A stretch of DNA of 64,000 bases, taken from an uncultured Alphaproteobacteria bacterium. Lineage in GTDB: Bacteria > Pseudomonadota > Alphaproteobacteria > RF32 > CAG-239. The notes under the pieces were generated by a model that worked only from the letters and a program-made list of their open reading frames with translations, was not told the DNA's origin and searched no databases. The position numbers and the translations under genes are program-made. This document shows positions 17,731 through 26,662 of this stretch, one piece after another. How positions within the stretch are numbered: position 1 is the first letter of the stretch; each line of letters opens with the position of its first letter. The stretch is from the NCBI GenBank assembly GCA_910576955.1, contig CAJTJB010000005.1, positions 62,001 through 126,000 on the forward strand. The letters are read 5' to 3'.

Positions 17731-18984
17731 ATGACAAGTTTTAAATCAGAATTTTTAAACATAATGCATGAACGCGGTTTTTACAACCAATGCACCAACG
17801 AGCAGGGGTTTGATGAATACCTTGCTGAATGCGAGAAAAAGGGGACGCCCGCAGTTGGTTATTTAGGGTCTGATCCGACCGGTGACAGCCTGCATGTCGG
17901 GCATATTGTGCCGTTAATGATGTTGCGCTGGTTTCAAAAATGCGGTCATAAACCGTTAACTTTGGTTGGCGGTGCAACCGCGCGTATCGGCGACCCGTCC
18001 GGCAAAGACAAACTCCGCCCGTTTTTGGATGAAACAACGCTTCAGCATAACGTTCAAGGCTTAAAGAAGTCATTTATGAAGTTCTTGAAGTTTGGCGAGG
18101 GTAAAACAGATGCCCTGATGGTTGATAACTATGATTGGTTTAAAAACATCAATTATCTGGAATTTTTGCGCGATATCGGCACTTGTTATTCCGTCAACCG
18201 TATGCTGACGATGGATAGCGTTAAAAGCCGTCTGGAACGCGAACAGCCGATGTCTTTTCTTGAATTTAATTATATGCTGCTGCAAGGATATGATTTTTGT
18301 GTATTGCTGCAAAAATACGGCTGCCGCGCACAAATAGCCGGCGCAGACCAATGGGGAAACATTGTTTCCGGAACGGAGCTCGGACGCCGTCGTTATGATA
18401 CGGAGCTTTTTGGCTTTACGAGCCCGATAATTACCGATTCGGCAGGTAAAAAAATGGGAAAATCCGAGGGCAATGCAGTCTGGATTAACGAAGACAAACT
18501 CCCATCCTATAATTACTTCCAATATTTCCGTAACATCGGCGATGCCGAAGTTGGCAAATGCCTGCGCATTTTCACTGATTTGCCGATGGATGAAGTGCGC
18601 CGTCTGGAAGCTTTGCAAGATAAAGAAATTAACGAGGCGAAAAAGATTTTGGCTTATGAAGCAACAAAAATCTGCCGAGGGGAAGAAGAGGCCAAAGCCG
18701 CTCTCGAAACTGCTACCAAAACCTTTGAAAAAGGGGCAATCGGTGACGATTTGCCGACTGCAAACGGTTCAAAAAGCGGGGTAGGGGTCTTGGATGCGTT
18801 TTTAGCATTGGGCTTTGTTGCAAGCAAAGGCGAAGCTCGCCGCTTAATCAAACAGGCAGGTTTAAAATTAAATGATAAAGTAATTACTGATGAAAATTAC
18901 ATTATTACCGAAAAAGACCAAATAGAGGGTAATATTAAACTCTCTCAGGGCAAAAAGAAACACGGGCTGTTGATTTTGAAATAA
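17731..18984 (+). CDS. tyrS: Tyrosyl-tRNA synthetase
   Basis: This class I synthetase charges tRNA-Tyr. The 417-residue product has the HIGH-type motif HVGH (55-58) in DPTGDSLHVGH, the tyrosine-recognising block QGYDFCVLLQKYGCRAQIAG, and the KMSKS-type motif KMGKS at about residue 240. A C-terminal S4-like RNA-binding domain contains SKGEARRLIKQAGLKLN. It is preceded by AAGGAAG. A terminator hairpin follows about 30 bases after the stop. Confidence 0.97.
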   Translation: MTSFKSEFLNIMHERGFYNQCTNEQGFDEYLAECEKKGTPAVGYLGSDPTGDSLHVGHIVPLMMLRWFQKCGHKPLTLVGGATARIGDPSGKDKLRPFLDETTLQHNVQGLKKSFMKFLKFGEGKTDALMVDNYDWFKNINYLEFLRDIGTCYSVNRMLTMDSVKSRLEREQPMSFLEFNYMLLQGYDFCVLLQKYGCRAQIAGADQWGNIVSGTELGRRRYDTELFGFTSPIITDSAGKKMGKSEGNAVWINEDKLPSYNYFQYFRNIGDAEVGKCLRIFTDLPMDEVRRLEALQDKEINEAKKILAYEATKICRGEEEAKAALETATKTFEKGAIGDDLPTANGSKSGVGVLDAFLALGFVASKGEARRLIKQAGLKLNDKVITDENYIITEKDQIEGNIKLSQGKKKHGLLILK

Positions 18985-19011
18985 TAATTTTCATCCCGAT
19001 ATAATATAAGA

Positions 19012-19047
19012 AAGCAGTTGCATTATTTAAGCAACTGCTTTATCTTT
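19012..19047 (+). terminator. Rho-independent terminator after tyrS
   Basis: A perfect ten-base stem AAGCAGTTGC / GCAACTGCTT with a nine-base loop is followed by TATCTTT. The T run is imperfect, so termination may be partial. Confidence 0.65.
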
Positions 19048-19095
19048 AAGATAAAAGAATATTAATTTGTAAATAATTTCAAATATCATTAAGAT

Positions 19096-19311
19096 ATGAG
19101 TATAGAAATTAAAATGCTGCTTATAGTAATTTTGTTTTTATTACTAAAGTGGTCAATAGTAAAATTAATAAAGACTATCTTTAACTTAATAGTCCTTATT
19201 AAAGCAAACAAACATCCCGAGGATTATCCGCGAACCAGCGGTGGGATTGTTTTTAACAAGAAGACCGGAAAACTGGAAGGCTCCGGAAGCAAACCTATTT
19301 TGCCATTTTAA
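19096..19311 (+). CDS. Small membrane protein, unknown
   Basis: This is a 71-residue product with one hydrophobic helix at about residues 7-31 and a polar C-terminal tail containing HPEDYPRTSGGIVFNKKTG and ending in KPILPF. I do not recognise it. It lies between the tyrS terminator and another strong terminator, so it may be a monocistronic small gene. The ribosome binding site is weak. The coherent membrane segment and the tightly following terminator support it as real. Confidence 0.5.
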   Translation: MSIEIKMLLIVILFLLLKWSIVKLIKTIFNLIVLIKANKHPEDYPRTSGGIVFNKKTGKLEGSGSKPILPF

Positions 19312-19312
19312 T

Positions 19313-19347
19313 AAAAAGCCGTATCCTTAATTAAGATACGGCTTTTT
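19313..19347. terminator. Bidirectional terminator
   Basis: AAAAAGCCGTATC and GATACGGCTTTTT form a 13-base stem with A and T tracts on both sides. It lies between the small membrane protein gene (plus) and cvpA (minus) and can end both transcripts. Confidence 0.85.
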
Positions 19348-19348
19348 G

Positions 19349-20131
19349 CTATTCTGCAGTCAAATCTATTAGTCTGTCCAGACTGTTTGTTTCTTTATTG
19401 TTATATCCGGTATTTTCTTTAGGTTTGTCAGCGCTTTTCCCGCCGGATTTTTTGTTGCTTTTTACATCAGGATTAACCAGCTTTTCAAACATTTCATTCA
19501 TTTGTTTTTGGTCAAGCTCTGATGGCAACCCGCTGTCAGATGTGCTTTTGTCGGATTTTCCTTTTTTCTCGTCTTTTTTATCTTTGGCGGAGTCTTTCTT
19601 CTTTTCTACTTTGTTCAGTTCTTCAACAGTTTTTACAGAGTTTTTAATAAACTCTTCGGGCAGCATTTTTTCGATTAAATCCGAACAGCTTTTTGCCATA
19701 ATGAAATATCTCGATTCTTTAAGCGGACCATCTTTAAGTTCTTCCGGTAATGTAAGTTTTACAACCAAAAAGCAAAATCCCAAAATTAAAAGTGCTCGCA
19801 AAAAGCCAAATAGCAAGCCAAACAGCCTGTCCATAAAGCTTAAGGTGCTGGTGCGGATTTTTGCAATTAATTTGTCTGTGCTGATAATCCAAACCGCATA
19901 AAAAAACGCCATAATCAGCAAAATAATCACAACGTATGACAAAGTTTCGCTTTTAATATACTGATTCATCCACGGCAATAAAACCGGCGAAAGATAAGCA
20001 GATATCGCAATAAATAAAACCAACCCTAAAATGGACAGCACCTCTTTTACAAAACCGCGGATAAAAGCCACAAGCATTGATAAAGCAATACCGATTAAAA
20101 TAACAACGTCCACATTATTCAATGGTTCCAT
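19349..20131 (-). CDS. cvpA: CvpA family membrane protein
   Basis: CvpA-type proteins are small inner-membrane proteins first linked to colicin V production; their molecular role is not settled. The 260-residue product has four membrane segments in the first 125 residues (around 7-25, 29-48, 63-85 and 105-125) with the family block AFIRGFVKEVLSILG. A long charged, Lys- and Asp-rich tail follows from about residue 165, longer than in typical 160-190-residue members. It follows radA with 11 bases between, the order usual in alphaproteobacteria, and ends a long minus-strand operon. Confidence 0.87.
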   Translation of the reverse strand: MEPLNNVDVVILIGIALSMLVAFIRGFVKEVLSILGLVLFIAISAYLSPVLLPWMNQYIKSETLSYVVIILLIMAFFYAVWIISTDKLIAKIRTSTLSFMDRLFGLLFGFLRALLILGFCFLVVKLTLPEELKDGPLKESRYFIMAKSCSDLIEKMLPEEFIKNSVKTVEELNKVEKKKDSAKDKKDEKKGKSDKSTSDSGLPSELDQKQMNEMFEKLVNPDVKSNKKSGGKSADKPKENTGYNNKETNSLDRLIDLTAE

Positions 20132-20142
20132 AATCTTTCCCC

Positions 20143-21519
20143 TTAACTGAATCTGGAAATTAAGCGTTGAACATTGCCGATTTCGTGATATGACATATTC
20201 GTAATCAGCTTTTGATTTTTATCTTTATTAAACGAGTTCGGAATAATTGCATTAGTAAATCCGAGTTTTTGCGCCTCTTTTAAGCGCAGATTCGGTTGGC
20301 TGACCGCCCTGATTTCTCCCGATAAGCCTATTTCGCCGAACACAACCATATCTGCCGGCAGCGGTTTGTTTGTCATAGAAGAAATAACCGCCATCGCAAC
20401 AGCCAAATCCGCCGCCGGTTCGGAAATTTTTAATCCGCCGGCAATGTTTAAATAGACATCGTGAGTGCTGAAATTCATACCGCAGCGTGCTTCCAAAACC
20501 GCTAAAACCATTGCCAGACGATTCGAGTCCCACCCGACAACAGCGCGTTTTGCTCCGCCGTAACTGCTGTTGCCCACAAGCGCCTGAATTTCAACTAGCA
20601 GCGGGCGTGAACCTTCAATTCCGGCAAAAACGCAAGAACCGGAAACGCACCCTTGCCTTTCTGCCAAAAATAAAGCGGACGGATTTTCAACTTCAACCAA
20701 ACCGTTATCCTGCATTTCAAACACACCGATTTCATCAGTTGCGCCATAGCGGTTTTTCACGGCTCGCAAGATGCGGAAATGATGTCCTCTGTCGCCCTCA
20801 AAATAAAGCACCGTGTCAACCATGTGCTCTAACACGCGCGGACCGGCAATTGAGCCTTGTTTGGTAACGTGCCCGACTAAAAATAAAGTAAAACCCTTTT
20901 TCTTGGCAATTTTAATGAGTTCATACGCCGCTGCCCGAACCTGCGCCACGCTCCCCGGCGTCGATTCGACTTCATCAATATACATTGTTTGAATCGAGTC
21001 GATAATCACCAAAGCCGGATTTTCTTTTTCCAGCGTGGCAATAATGTCTTTGACGCTTGTTGTGCTTGCCAGCCTGACCGGCGCATCTGCAAGTCCCAAA
21101 CGCTTTGCGCGGATTCGCACCTGATCAATAGCCTCTTCACCGGAGATATAAAAACAGCTGTCATTTTGTAATTGGTTAGCCATCCCAGCACAAATCTGTA
21201 AAAGCAAAGTAGATTTACCGATTCCCGGGTCGCCACCCACAAGAATAACCGACCCCGGCACAAGCCCTCCGCCCGAAACACGGTTAATCTCGGATAAATT
21301 TGTAACCAAACGTTTATACGTCTGACTTTCGCCGTTTAAAGAAACAAAATCAATTTGGTTGCCTTTCTTTTTGGCAGAAATATTAGAAAATTCTTCCGTA
21401 GGCTTTTTTTCTTCAACAATAGTATTCCACTCGCCGCAGGCATCGCACTTTCCTTGCCATTTAGGGTAAACCGCGCCGCACGCTTGGCAAACATAGTCTA
21501 TTGCTGATTTTTTAGCCAT
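20143..21519 (-). CDS. radA: DNA repair protein RadA (Sms)
   Basis: RadA is a RecA-like ATPase that helps branch migration during homologous recombination. The 458-residue product has the N-terminal C4 zinc finger (Cys11, 14, 25, 28), Walker A GGDPGIGKS at about 95-103, the RadA-specific KNRFG motif as KNRYG, and a C-terminal Lon-protease-like domain with SEPAADLAVAMAVIS. Length and motifs are normal. It begins two bases after the mlaF stop and is probably translated from the same transcript. Confidence 0.97.
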   Translation of the reverse strand: MAKKSAIDYVCQACGAVYPKWQGKCDACGEWNTIVEEKKPTEEFSNISAKKKGNQIDFVSLNGESQTYKRLVTNLSEINRVSGGGLVPGSVILVGGDPGIGKSTLLLQICAGMANQLQNDSCFYISGEEAIDQVRIRAKRLGLADAPVRLASTTSVKDIIATLEKENPALVIIDSIQTMYIDEVESTPGSVAQVRAAAYELIKIAKKKGFTLFLVGHVTKQGSIAGPRVLEHMVDTVLYFEGDRGHHFRILRAVKNRYGATDEIGVFEMQDNGLVEVENPSALFLAERQGCVSGSCVFAGIEGSRPLLVEIQALVGNSSYGGAKRAVVGWDSNRLAMVLAVLEARCGMNFSTHDVYLNIAGGLKISEPAADLAVAMAVISSMTNKPLPADMVVFGEIGLSGEIRAVSQPNLRLKEAQKLGFTNAIIPNSFNKDKNQKLITNMSYHEIGNVQRLISRFS

Positions 21520-21521
21520 CT

Positions 21522-22292
21522 TTATTTCTCCACCTTTATCGGTCCTTTGGAAGACCCTTTAATAAACTGGCGAACATATGGATTGTCCGTCTTATCAAGT
21601 TCTTTGACCGTTCCGTACCAAATAATCTTTCCCTGATAAAGCATTGCGATTTTGTCGGCAATTTTTCGCGCTGACGCCATATCATGCGTAATGGTTAAGG
21701 TTGTAGCGCCTAAATCTTTTGCCGATTCGATAATCAAATCATTGATAACATCAGCCATAATCGGGTCTAGTCCCGTTGTCGGCTCATCAAAAAAGATAAT
21801 TTCCGGACGGGTAACCACTGCCCGCGCCAACCCAACACGTTTCTGCATACCGCCCGAGAGTTCGGACGGATACAAATCGGCAATATCTTCACCCAGTCCC
21901 ACTTGCCGCAAAACCTTAATGGCAACGATTTTGGCTTTTTTCTTGCTGCAACCGCGGTTTTGGATTAAGTCAAAAGCCACATTTTCCCAAACGGTTAAAC
22001 TGTCAAATAAAGCGCCCCCCTGAAAAAGCATTCCCATTTTACCGTGCATACTGTCAATCACTTCCGGATTCTCATTAACAATTTCAATGTCATCAATTTT
22101 GATTGAGCCGCTGTCCGGCGTAAGCAACCCTTGAATACATTTAATTAACACGGATTTTCCTGTTCCCGAGCCACCGATAACCACCAGCGATTCGCCTTGA
22201 TACAAATCAAGGTCAACCCCGTCTAGAACCTGTTTTTTTCCGAATGCTTTATGCAGATTGCGTATTTTTATTTTAATATTGTTGTCAGACAT
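21522..22292 (-). CDS. mlaF: Mla-type phospholipid transport ATPase
   Basis: This is the ATPase of an MlaFE-type complex that moves phospholipids between the inner membrane and periplasmic carriers to keep outer-membrane asymmetry. The 256-residue product has Walker A GGSGTGKS (40-47), signature LSGGMQKRVGLARA, and Walker B IIFFDEPTTGLDP with the switch His in THDMASARK. The MlaF type is supported by the VIDSMHGKMGMLFQGGALFD region and by the adjacent mlaE. No mlaD- or mlaC-like gene is next to it here, so the periplasmic partners must lie elsewhere. Confidence 0.92.
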   Translation of the reverse strand: MSDNNIKIKIRNLHKAFGKKQVLDGVDLDLYQGESLVVIGGSGTGKSVLIKCIQGLLTPDSGSIKIDDIEIVNENPEVIDSMHGKMGMLFQGGALFDSLTVWENVAFDLIQNRGCSKKKAKIVAIKVLRQVGLGEDIADLYPSELSGGMQKRVGLARAVVTRPEIIFFDEPTTGLDPIMADVINDLIIESAKDLGATTLTITHDMASARKIADKIAMLYQGKIIWYGTVKELDKTDNPYVRQFIKGSSKGPIKVEK

Positions 22293-22304
22293 CCCATTCT
22301 CCTC

Positions 22305-23102
22305 TTATCTGGAAAAGAACATTTCGGTGATAAGGTAGTTAAATATTAAAATCAAAATGGAAGAAGAAACAACGGCATTGGTTGTGGCGTTGCCGACACC
22401 TTGCGCGCCGCCTTTTGATTTATAGCCGTTATAGCACCCCATCATAGAAATAATAAACCCGAAAACCGCGGCTTTAACCAAACCGGAGATGATTCCTAAA
22501 TATTGCAAATCCTGAAAGGTTGCCGTAATGTAATTTGCAGGGTTAAAGCCCAATTTATATACCCCGACAATATAGCCGCCGAAAATACCGATAATATCGC
22601 CGATAAGCACCAAAACCGGCAAAGTCAGCAAACCAGCCCATAAGCGCGGGGCAATGAGATATTTAAACGGGTTTGTCGAGAGTGTCACTAACGCATCAAT
22701 TTGTTCGGTAACCCGCATCGTGCCGATTTCCGCCGCCATAGCCGCCCCGATTCTTCCGGCAACCATCAGCGCCGAGAGTACCGGCGCAAGTTCCCGCGTA
22801 ACTGAAATTAACACCACCGAGGCAATAACCCCCTCGGCTTTAAAGCCTGAAAAGCCGGAATATGTCTGCAAAGCAATCACCATACCGGCAAAAAGAGTCG
22901 TCAGCCCCACCACCGGCAGCGAATAAAAGCCGATATCCAAAACTTGTTTAAGAAAAAGCTTAAAATAAAACGGCGGTACAAAACAATGGTAAATAGCCTT
23001 AACCACAAAAGCGGTCAATTCGCCTAAAGAAGATAAAAATTTTACCAAAGGTTTGCCCAAAGTTCTCAAAAAAGCTTCCGTTATTTTTGTTATCATCTTC
23101 AA
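22305..23102 (-). CDS. mlaE: Mla-type phospholipid transport permease
   Basis: This is the inner-membrane permease that pairs with MlaF. The 265-residue product has five or six hydrophobic segments and the MlaE-family stretch SVVLISVTRELAPVLSALMV followed by AGRIGAAMAAEIGTMRVTEQ and IDALVTL. Later come TTNAVVSSSILILI and a C-terminal phenylalanine-rich end. An N-terminal amphipathic region precedes the first membrane helix. It begins just after hprK and ends 12 bases before mlaF. Confidence 0.93.
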   Translation of the reverse strand: MKMITKITEAFLRTLGKPLVKFLSSLGELTAFVVKAIYHCFVPPFYFKLFLKQVLDIGFYSLPVVGLTTLFAGMVIALQTYSGFSGFKAEGVIASVVLISVTRELAPVLSALMVAGRIGAAMAAEIGTMRVTEQIDALVTLSTNPFKYLIAPRLWAGLLTLPVLVLIGDIIGIFGGYIVGVYKLGFNPANYITATFQDLQYLGIISGLVKAAVFGFIISMMGCYNGYKSKGGAQGVGNATTNAVVSSSILILIFNYLITEMFFSR

Positions 23103-23107
23103 ACCTC

Positions 23108-23539
23108 TTATTCTTGTTGCCGTATATACCCGTTAATTTTTGCTATAATTTTACAAAGTATAGAACAATCAAACGCATATAGCTTTAATTTTGTGACGGA
23201 TACCCCCAAAAAATCGACATATTCCTCTTTCGGCAGCCTTTCCAAATCTTCTTTTTTTTCACAAAGCTCAATACAAAGAGCAATTTTTTCTTTAGGCATA
23301 TATTCAAATTGTCCGATTCCGACATTTCTGATTTCAAGCAAACCTTGGATGTTTTTCGGGGTGTAACCAAACAGCTCACCATTCTCACATTGCAAATCTA
23401 CCCTGTCATCGGCAACAAGTTTTGCCCCTTTTTCCATAATCATTCTTAACGCTGTATCCGATTTTCCCGTTCCGGATTTCCCGATAAAGAGTATCCCTTT
23501 GTGATGAAAGCTGATAAGCGTTGCGTGAATATTAATCAA
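23108..23539 (-). CDS. hprK: HPr kinase/phosphorylase, short catalytic form
   Basis: HprK phosphorylates a serine of the phosphocarrier HPr or its Npr-type paralogue. The 143-residue product is only the catalytic domain, as is normal in alphaproteobacteria. It shows Walker A GKSGTGKSD (20-28), VADDRVDL just after it, and LLEIRNVGIGQ, the HprK signature region. In alphaproteobacteria this enzyme usually works with a nitrogen-type phosphotransferase system. It overlaps the end of tsaE by eight bases, so the two are translationally linked. Confidence 0.9.
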   Translation of the reverse strand: MINIHATLISFHHKGILFIGKSGTGKSDTALRMIMEKGAKLVADDRVDLQCENGELFGYTPKNIQGLLEIRNVGIGQFEYMPKEKIALCIELCEKKEDLERLPKEEYVDFLGVSVTKLKLYAFDCSILCKIIAKINGYIRQQE

Positions 23540-23999
23540 AGATTATGCTCCTTAACCGTTCTGCTTTATTGTTATCCGGAACAGTAATTAAAAAACAACG
23601 GGAATTTCCGTTAGTGGTAATCTCTATTTTCCAAACATTCCGCGGTAATATTACAGCAATTTTTTCCGGCCACTCGACCAAACTGACACCTTGGTAAAAC
23701 GCATCTTCTATTCCCAGCTCATAAGCTTCATTAGCCGTTTTCAGCCGATACATATCGTAGTGGTAAATATCAAAATCTGCCGCCTCATACATTTGTACCA
23801 GTGTAAAAGTCGGGCTGGGAACATCCGTCACGCCGCATAAAGACTGTATAAAATATCGCGAAAAGGTGCTCTTACCGGCACCTAAAGTGCCGTAAAGCGC
23901 AAAAACATCGCCTCTTTGGGCAATAGAGGCGAGCTCTTTTGCTAAAAGTTTTGTTTGATTTTCAGAATCACAAATAAATTTTCTAAAAAAACTGCTCAT
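23532..23999 (-). CDS. tsaE: tRNA threonylcarbamoyladenosine biosynthesis ATPase TsaE
   Basis: TsaE is the ATPase that supports TsaB-TsaD in making the t6A base at position 37 of ANN-decoding tRNAs. The 155-residue product has Walker A GTLGAGKST (37-45), the DVPSPTFTLVQMY block, and HYDMYRL followed by the SLVEWPEKI block. All are family hallmarks. It starts 10 bases after the stop of the nuclease-like gene. No tsaB or tsaD is seen in the window. Confidence 0.95.
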   Translation of the reverse strand: MSSFFRKFICDSENQTKLLAKELASIAQRGDVFALYGTLGAGKSTFSRYFIQSLCGVTDVPSPTFTLVQMYEAADFDIYHYDMYRLKTANEAYELGIEDAFYQGVSLVEWPEKIAVILPRNVWKIEITTNGNSRCFLITVPDNNKAERLRSIIFD

Positions 24000-24008
24000 T
24001 GTTATTTC

Positions 24009-24890
24009 TTAAAAGAGAGAACCGAAACTGAAAAAACCATCGCTTTTCGGCTGAACTTTTTTCTTAATGGTGAAATCGTTTCTTCTGCGTTTAATATCCC
24101 GCCAATCTTCAGGTGCATAAAAACTCCCCTGCCACAAACCGGCAGAATCGCTCTGTGCTTTAGCTTCATAGGGCTGATATATAGCCGTTTCCCGTGTGTT
24201 GGCAACTCCCCAGCCGGCGCTGACAAGAGCTGCCCCGATGTCATATTCTCCCCAAATACACGTTGCTAAATCTTGCCCGTTAGGCTCAACTTTCAGGATA
24301 TAACAGTCTATCGGGTTTTGGTCAATCCAATTGCGTACCCAAGAGGCTGCTTCTTCGCCGCAATTATAAGAGCTGCCTGTTGCGTTTGAGCAAATTTGAT
24401 CCGTATCCGGCGCATCCACGCCATATAAGCGTACATATCTGCCGCTGATATAAAAAATATGGGCATCTATCACTTGTGCGCTCCCGCTGATTTTGGGATA
24501 AGCGGCTAAATTAAAACCTGCGGGCTTTCTTTCCCGTTTAGAAATTTTTTTTCTTTTTTCTACTTTCGGCGCATCTGCATTTAAGGCTTCTTTGCTTTTT
24601 TCAAGCTCTTTATCAAGTCGGGAAGAAATAGCCTGCCTTTGTTCTTCAGAAACAGGAGCGCTATGCGTTGCATAAAGCGAATAAGCAAGCCCCAGAGCAA
24701 TCAGCGTAATCCAAAAGCTGTAAGTCGGAAGGTGTTGTCTAACGGCAATATAAGCAAGGGTAATACCTCCGATAATCAGGCAAAACCCTGTTACCTGCCA
24801 TAATTGCGAGGCAGCGTTCGTCATCATAGCCCCGCTAACTGCCAAGACTAATGCAATAATACCGCATATAACTCTTCTGACCAAAAACAT
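24009..24890 (-). CDS. Membrane protein with degenerate nuclease (SNase-like) domain
   Basis: The 293-residue product has three hydrophobic segments at about 8-28, 33-50 and 57-75, a charged helical linker, and a C-terminal staphylococcal-nuclease-like domain from about residue 135. The fold signature VRLYGVDAP is present. The catalytic residues are largely changed, however: the Asp of the usual VIDGDT is not kept (VIDAHI), the Glu after VDAP is Asp, and the YGRGLA-type arginine is missing (NGQDLA). I infer an inactive, perhaps binding, domain. Three cysteines within the domain are kept as in secreted bacterial relatives. It sits between batD and tsaE in the long operon. Confidence 0.78.
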   Translation of the reverse strand: MFLVRRVICGIIALVLAVSGAMMTNAASQLWQVTGFCLIIGGITLAYIAVRQHLPTYSFWITLIALGLAYSLYATHSAPVSEEQRQAISSRLDKELEKSKEALNADAPKVEKRKKISKRERKPAGFNLAAYPKISGSAQVIDAHIFYISGRYVRLYGVDAPDTDQICSNATGSSYNCGEEAASWVRNWIDQNPIDCYILKVEPNGQDLATCIWGEYDIGAALVSAGWGVANTRETAIYQPYEAKAQSDSAGLWQGSFYAPEDWRDIKRRRNDFTIKKKVQPKSDGFFSFGSLF

Positions 24891-24931
24891 AACATCTCCA
24901 ATATGTAAATATTTATAACATCAAAGGCATA

Positions 24932-26662
24932 TTAGTCGTAAAGATTTGGTAAAATCTTCTGTTTTTTCTGCACATTATACCTGATTTTATCAATCTTTTT
25001 AAAATTTTCAATAAATTTTGCACTATTGAAAAAATCATCTGCTCCCGAATACAAAAATTTATTTAAAGCCGAAAGCTGCTCGGAAAAATCCTTATTTTGG
25101 GCAACCTCCGCAATCATATTAAAATTATTTATGTCCGGTCGCATAAACTTTATTTTAGCCCATTCGATAAGGGCAAAACGAACCTCTTTGTAATTTCGGT
25201 TTTTGAGATATTTAATAACCAAACCGTAATATGGATTCTTGGGTTTTCTTAAAGCAAGAAAAATAACAATCAGTAAAACGGCAAGACCTGTGCCGAATAT
25301 CAAATATTGCTCTAAAGAAAAGTGAGCTTTTTTCAAAAGGGGAGTATGCTTTTTCAACGCTGGTTTTTCGGAATCTTTGGTAACGCGCGAGGAGGGGGCA
25401 ACTGCCGCAGGTTTAATTGTCGGTTCGGTTTCTTCCTGCCGGAGGGCGGGGTTAGGGTGTATATAGATTTCTTCTGCTGGAAGGGTTGATTTTTCAAAAC
25501 GCTGCGTTTCAACATTAAACCATTCGATTTCAAGCGGTGGGAGAGATTGTTTTCCTGCTTTAACCGGTATGTAAACAGTGTTAACGGTTGCATTTGTAAT
25601 CATATCTCCGTTTATAACCTGTTCGCTTGTTTCCGGCTTTTCAGGATATTGCTTAAACGCTGCAGATTCTGCAAAAGCAATGGGCGGAAGCATATTTTGC
25701 TGAATACCGGTTGCAGAAATATGTAATTTTCTGCTAATGGCGTCACCGACTTTAAAATCGGCATTATCAGAAATTTCCGCCCGTAATTGCAAATTTTTTA
25801 ACGGTAGCCAATGTTGTCCGGTAAAATTGTCCGGTATCGGCATAACCGTAATTTCTTCTTTTTTTGTTTTCATCCGCACGGGAACTTGTTGTCCCATCAG
25901 ATTTTGAAAACTAATGCCGAACGCCATAAAATCATTGAAATCCGTCAAATCCATATCATTGTTTTTCAGATAATATCCTTCAAAAGAAAATTCCGGAACA
26001 AACAGCTTTCCGCTTTTTTGTGGAAAAGCAGCAAACGCAAATGTCACCACATTCATTTTTTTATTATTGATAACATCCTGTTTAATGAGGGGCTTATCTA
26101 ACAAGGGCGTGATAATCCAATCTTTTTGTGTGTCTTCGCTGATGTGCATATTGCCGTTTTGTAAACCGATACTGTCATACACTGTAACCAAAATAGTCAG
26201 CTGCTGCTGAACATACGGCGTCGATGGAAAATGCGATTGTTCAATCTGAAAATACGGAGAATTAATATTTTCGTTACTGTCAGGAACATATGCAACATTT
26301 GTCAGCTCTTTAACTTCAACTTCCGCATAATTGGAACTTATATTGCCGATTTTTATCGGCTTTATGGTAATTTTGCCGGTTTTTTTCGGTTTAAGCTGCA
26401 ATGTCCATTTTTGCATCTGGGAAAGTTGTCCGTTAATAAAATTTATGTAATTGGATGAAGAGCGGGAAACAATGTTAAAATCTTGCTGCAAGGGAGATAT
26501 ATCGGGTTTGTTCCCGTCATCGCCGTTATATTCAATCGTAAGCCGGATAGTATCGCCGTCTGATATCGTCTTTTTATCAACGGCAATATTAACTTCCGCT
26601 CCCCAAACCGGCAAAGCAGCGAAAAAGATATATAGCGTCAATAAAAATTTACATATCCTCAT
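24932..26662 (-). CDS. batD: BatD-like protein
   Basis: BatD proteins are periplasm-facing, single-anchor proteins of the Bat (aerotolerance-type) cluster; the exact function is not known. The 576-residue product has a signal peptide (about 1-21, VWGA-EVN), tandem beta-sandwich domains beginning with DKKTISDGDTIRLTIEYNG, one membrane helix at about residues 450-470 and a short cytoplasmic helical tail. It overlaps the preceding batB/C gene by 14 bases. It is the last Bat gene of the group DUF4381-batA-batB/C-batD. Confidence 0.88.
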   Translation of the reverse strand: MRICKFLLTLYIFFAALPVWGAEVNIAVDKKTISDGDTIRLTIEYNGDDGNKPDISPLQQDFNIVSRSSSNYINFINGQLSQMQKWTLQLKPKKTGKITIKPIKIGNISSNYAEVEVKELTNVAYVPDSNENINSPYFQIEQSHFPSTPYVQQQLTILVTVYDSIGLQNGNMHISEDTQKDWIITPLLDKPLIKQDVINNKKMNVVTFAFAAFPQKSGKLFVPEFSFEGYYLKNNDMDLTDFNDFMAFGISFQNLMGQQVPVRMKTKKEEITVMPIPDNFTGQHWLPLKNLQLRAEISDNADFKVGDAISRKLHISATGIQQNMLPPIAFAESAAFKQYPEKPETSEQVINGDMITNATVNTVYIPVKAGKQSLPPLEIEWFNVETQRFEKSTLPAEEIYIHPNPALRQEETEPTIKPAAVAPSSRVTKDSEKPALKKHTPLLKKAHFSLEQYLIFGTGLAVLLIVIFLALRKPKNPYYGLVIKYLKNRNYKEVRFALIEWAKIKFMRPDINNFNMIAEVAQNKDFSEQLSALNKFLYSGADDFFNSAKFIENFKKIDKIRYNVQKKQKILPNLYD

